Of a stretch of 64,000 bases of DNA, positions 62,701-64,000 are shown in pieces; position 1 is the stretch's first letter, and each line of letters starts with the position of its first letter. The stretch lies in NCBI GenBank assembly GCA_028551475.1, contig CM052354.1, positions 31,333,258 to 31,397,257 of the forward strand, given 5' to 3'. This DNA is from Casuarina equisetifolia. Taxonomy: Eukaryota > Streptophyta > Magnoliopsida > Fagales > Casuarinaceae. Position numbers and translations under genes: made by a program. The notes under the pieces are model-generated. The model ran no database searches. It saw only the letters and a list, made by a program, of their open reading frames with translations, and was not told where the DNA came from.

Positions 62701-64000
62701 TCGCTTTCGTTGGTAGTGATGAGTTTGTTATAGTCCTGTTTTCTGTGTAGCTGTTGGTTTTTTCCTTCATTCATAAACACATTTTTCTTATGTGTTTTGT
62801 TAGATTATTTTTAGAAAGCCTAATCTTATTTAAAATTAAAGAGAAATTTTATCTTCTCACTTTGACTGTAAAAAAACATTTTTTATAAATGAAGGGATAT
62901 ATAATATGAACTTGAGTTTTGATACCATATTATAGAGTTTATCTAATCCAAGAATTGAGTTTTTTTTCCTCATATATAAAGACACACATCTACACATGTA
63001 CCTGGTATCAAACTTGCTCCCAACTAGGTCATGTTCTTGTCAATTTAATGGTAGGAAAGAGAAGTCCCAAACAAGATTGTGATAGTGAGTCCCACATCAT
63101 TTTAAACAATTATCGTCATGATTTTGTAACAAAAAATGATGAACATTTAAGCAGAAATTTAATTTTCACGCCTAATGTCGATTTGCACTCAAGCTCTCCT
63201 ATTCTTTTAGACATTTTATAGATGTTGAGTGACCAACTAATCATCAATTTATTTCTCGCTTAGAGAGTCCTTTCAACATTAGACGCCGCAATTAGTAGGG
63301 CCAAAGTTGTTGGCTGCAATGAGTAAAGTACAAAACGTTCTTTTTCATCTTTACCCTCTTTCCAGCAGCCTACTCAATCCCTTTTTAAGTGTTGAATTTT
63401 CTTGTTGAATTTTCTTCTCTGAAGTGCATATCAAGGTGATAAGCTGAATCGTCGAAATTTATTAGGAAAAGACGAAACCAGCTGAATTAGTTTCTTCTTG
63501 TCAAAGGCAGCTAAAGAGCCCTGTAGTCTCAGGCACGCAACTCTTGAACCCCATCAAAGCTCTATGGTTTTAAATAGTTCTTGCAAGGCCTCATCCCTTA
63601 CAGTTGGTAATTTCCTATAAGCCCATCAATTATCACCTTCATCAGTGAACTTAAATGGTATGAAGCATATCCTAATTTTCTTCTTCAAAACTAGTTATTA
63701 AATAAGGATATTGAACAAAACCATTGTTGATGATGTCAATCATTATTTTAACATTTTCCCTTGTCTTAGAAACGACACAATAACTCAGTTTATGAATGGT
63801 AGAGCGATACAATTCAATTACAGATATTTAATCCATGTTAATGTATTAAACTTGAATTGAACTTTGATATTATGTTAAAAAGAGTTATAATTTAAAATTA
63901 ATTATTGAAAAAGGGATACTTGATCATATAAAAAGAATATAAATCAAGATATTAACTATATGAAACAACCATAATTTTTAACAGCAACGACCACTTGAAG
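59725..64000. other. AT-rich intergenic DNA
   Basis: The first 300 bp hold the SF3B2 3' untranslated region. Beyond it are T- and A-rich runs (for example near 60,930) and no repeat I can match to the rest of the window. Short open frames exist on both strands (such as 61,433-61,245 minus and 62,328-62,696 plus) but none has a start, splice or motif context I can support firmly. Confidence 0.5.
62328..62696 (+). other. Open frame of 122 codons, unrecognised
   Basis: The frame from 62,328 runs without a stop to TAG at 62,694-62,696 and has a moderately protein-like composition (hydrophobic centre, PFFFVTPSPVAYGPVFGFMD). It may be a gene fragment or an exon piece continuing from upstream (the sequence left of the ATG, about 62,160-62,327, has frequent stops). 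I do not recognise the family and would not call it a gene without transcript support. Confidence 0.15.

Overview
This is nuclear DNA from a woody-type dicot plant. The window has intron-containing genes with GT-AG junctions, AT-rich intergenic DNA, Copia and LINE retrotransposons, and plant-specific families (tau and phi glutathione S-transferases, a polyol transporter). I cannot name the species from the sequence alone.

Region 1 (about 1-43,100) is a tandem cluster of eight tau-class glutathione S-transferase (GST) copies, all on the minus strand, here called GSTU-a to GSTU-h from left to right. Each has a 315-nt first exon (thioredoxin-like glutathione-binding domain) and a second exon of about 345 nt (all-helical domain), joined by a phase-0 intron. 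GSTU-b, -d, -g and -h are open. GSTU-a, -c, -e and -f are broken: by a Copia element in exon 2 (a), a solo LTR in exon 1 (c), a single-base frameshift (e), and a decayed exon 2 with a lost splice acceptor (f). GSTU-b is open but has lost the catalytic serine. Most copies carry an as-1-like element (TGACG-N7-TGAC) 110-160 bp upstream of the ATG, which suggests xenobiotic, salicylate or auxin-responsive control by TGA-type bZIP factors. Intron type splits the cluster into three interleaved lineages (a/f, b/c/d, e/g/h).

The DNA between the GSTs is duplicated too. A mosaic intergenic module recurs about eight times, arrays of a roughly 180-bp tandem repeat occur three times, and nested elements sit inside: two near-complete related Copia elements (2,373-7,618 and 37,841-42,516, each with a perfect 5-bp target duplication), an old Copia 3' half, a gag/primer-site remnant, a LINE with a 9-bp target duplication, and LINE tails.

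Region 2 (45,470-53,150) holds a PLT4-type polyol/monosaccharide transporter (minus strand), a tandem array of a 140-170-bp AT-rich repeat, and a three-exon phi-class GST (minus strand) flanked by degenerate direct repeats.

Region 3 (53,894-59,724) is an 18-exon gene on the plus strand for splicing factor 3B subunit 2 (SF3b145), which can be read complete to 577 residues. The last 4.3 kb is AT-rich and holds no gene I can support.

I found no clearly new biological system. The most informative signals are the as-1 promoter set with its duplicated form in lineage a/f, the serine-less but open GSTU-b, the young sense-strand Copia inside the intron of an otherwise intact GSTU-h, and the nested insertion history that dates the decay of the cluster.
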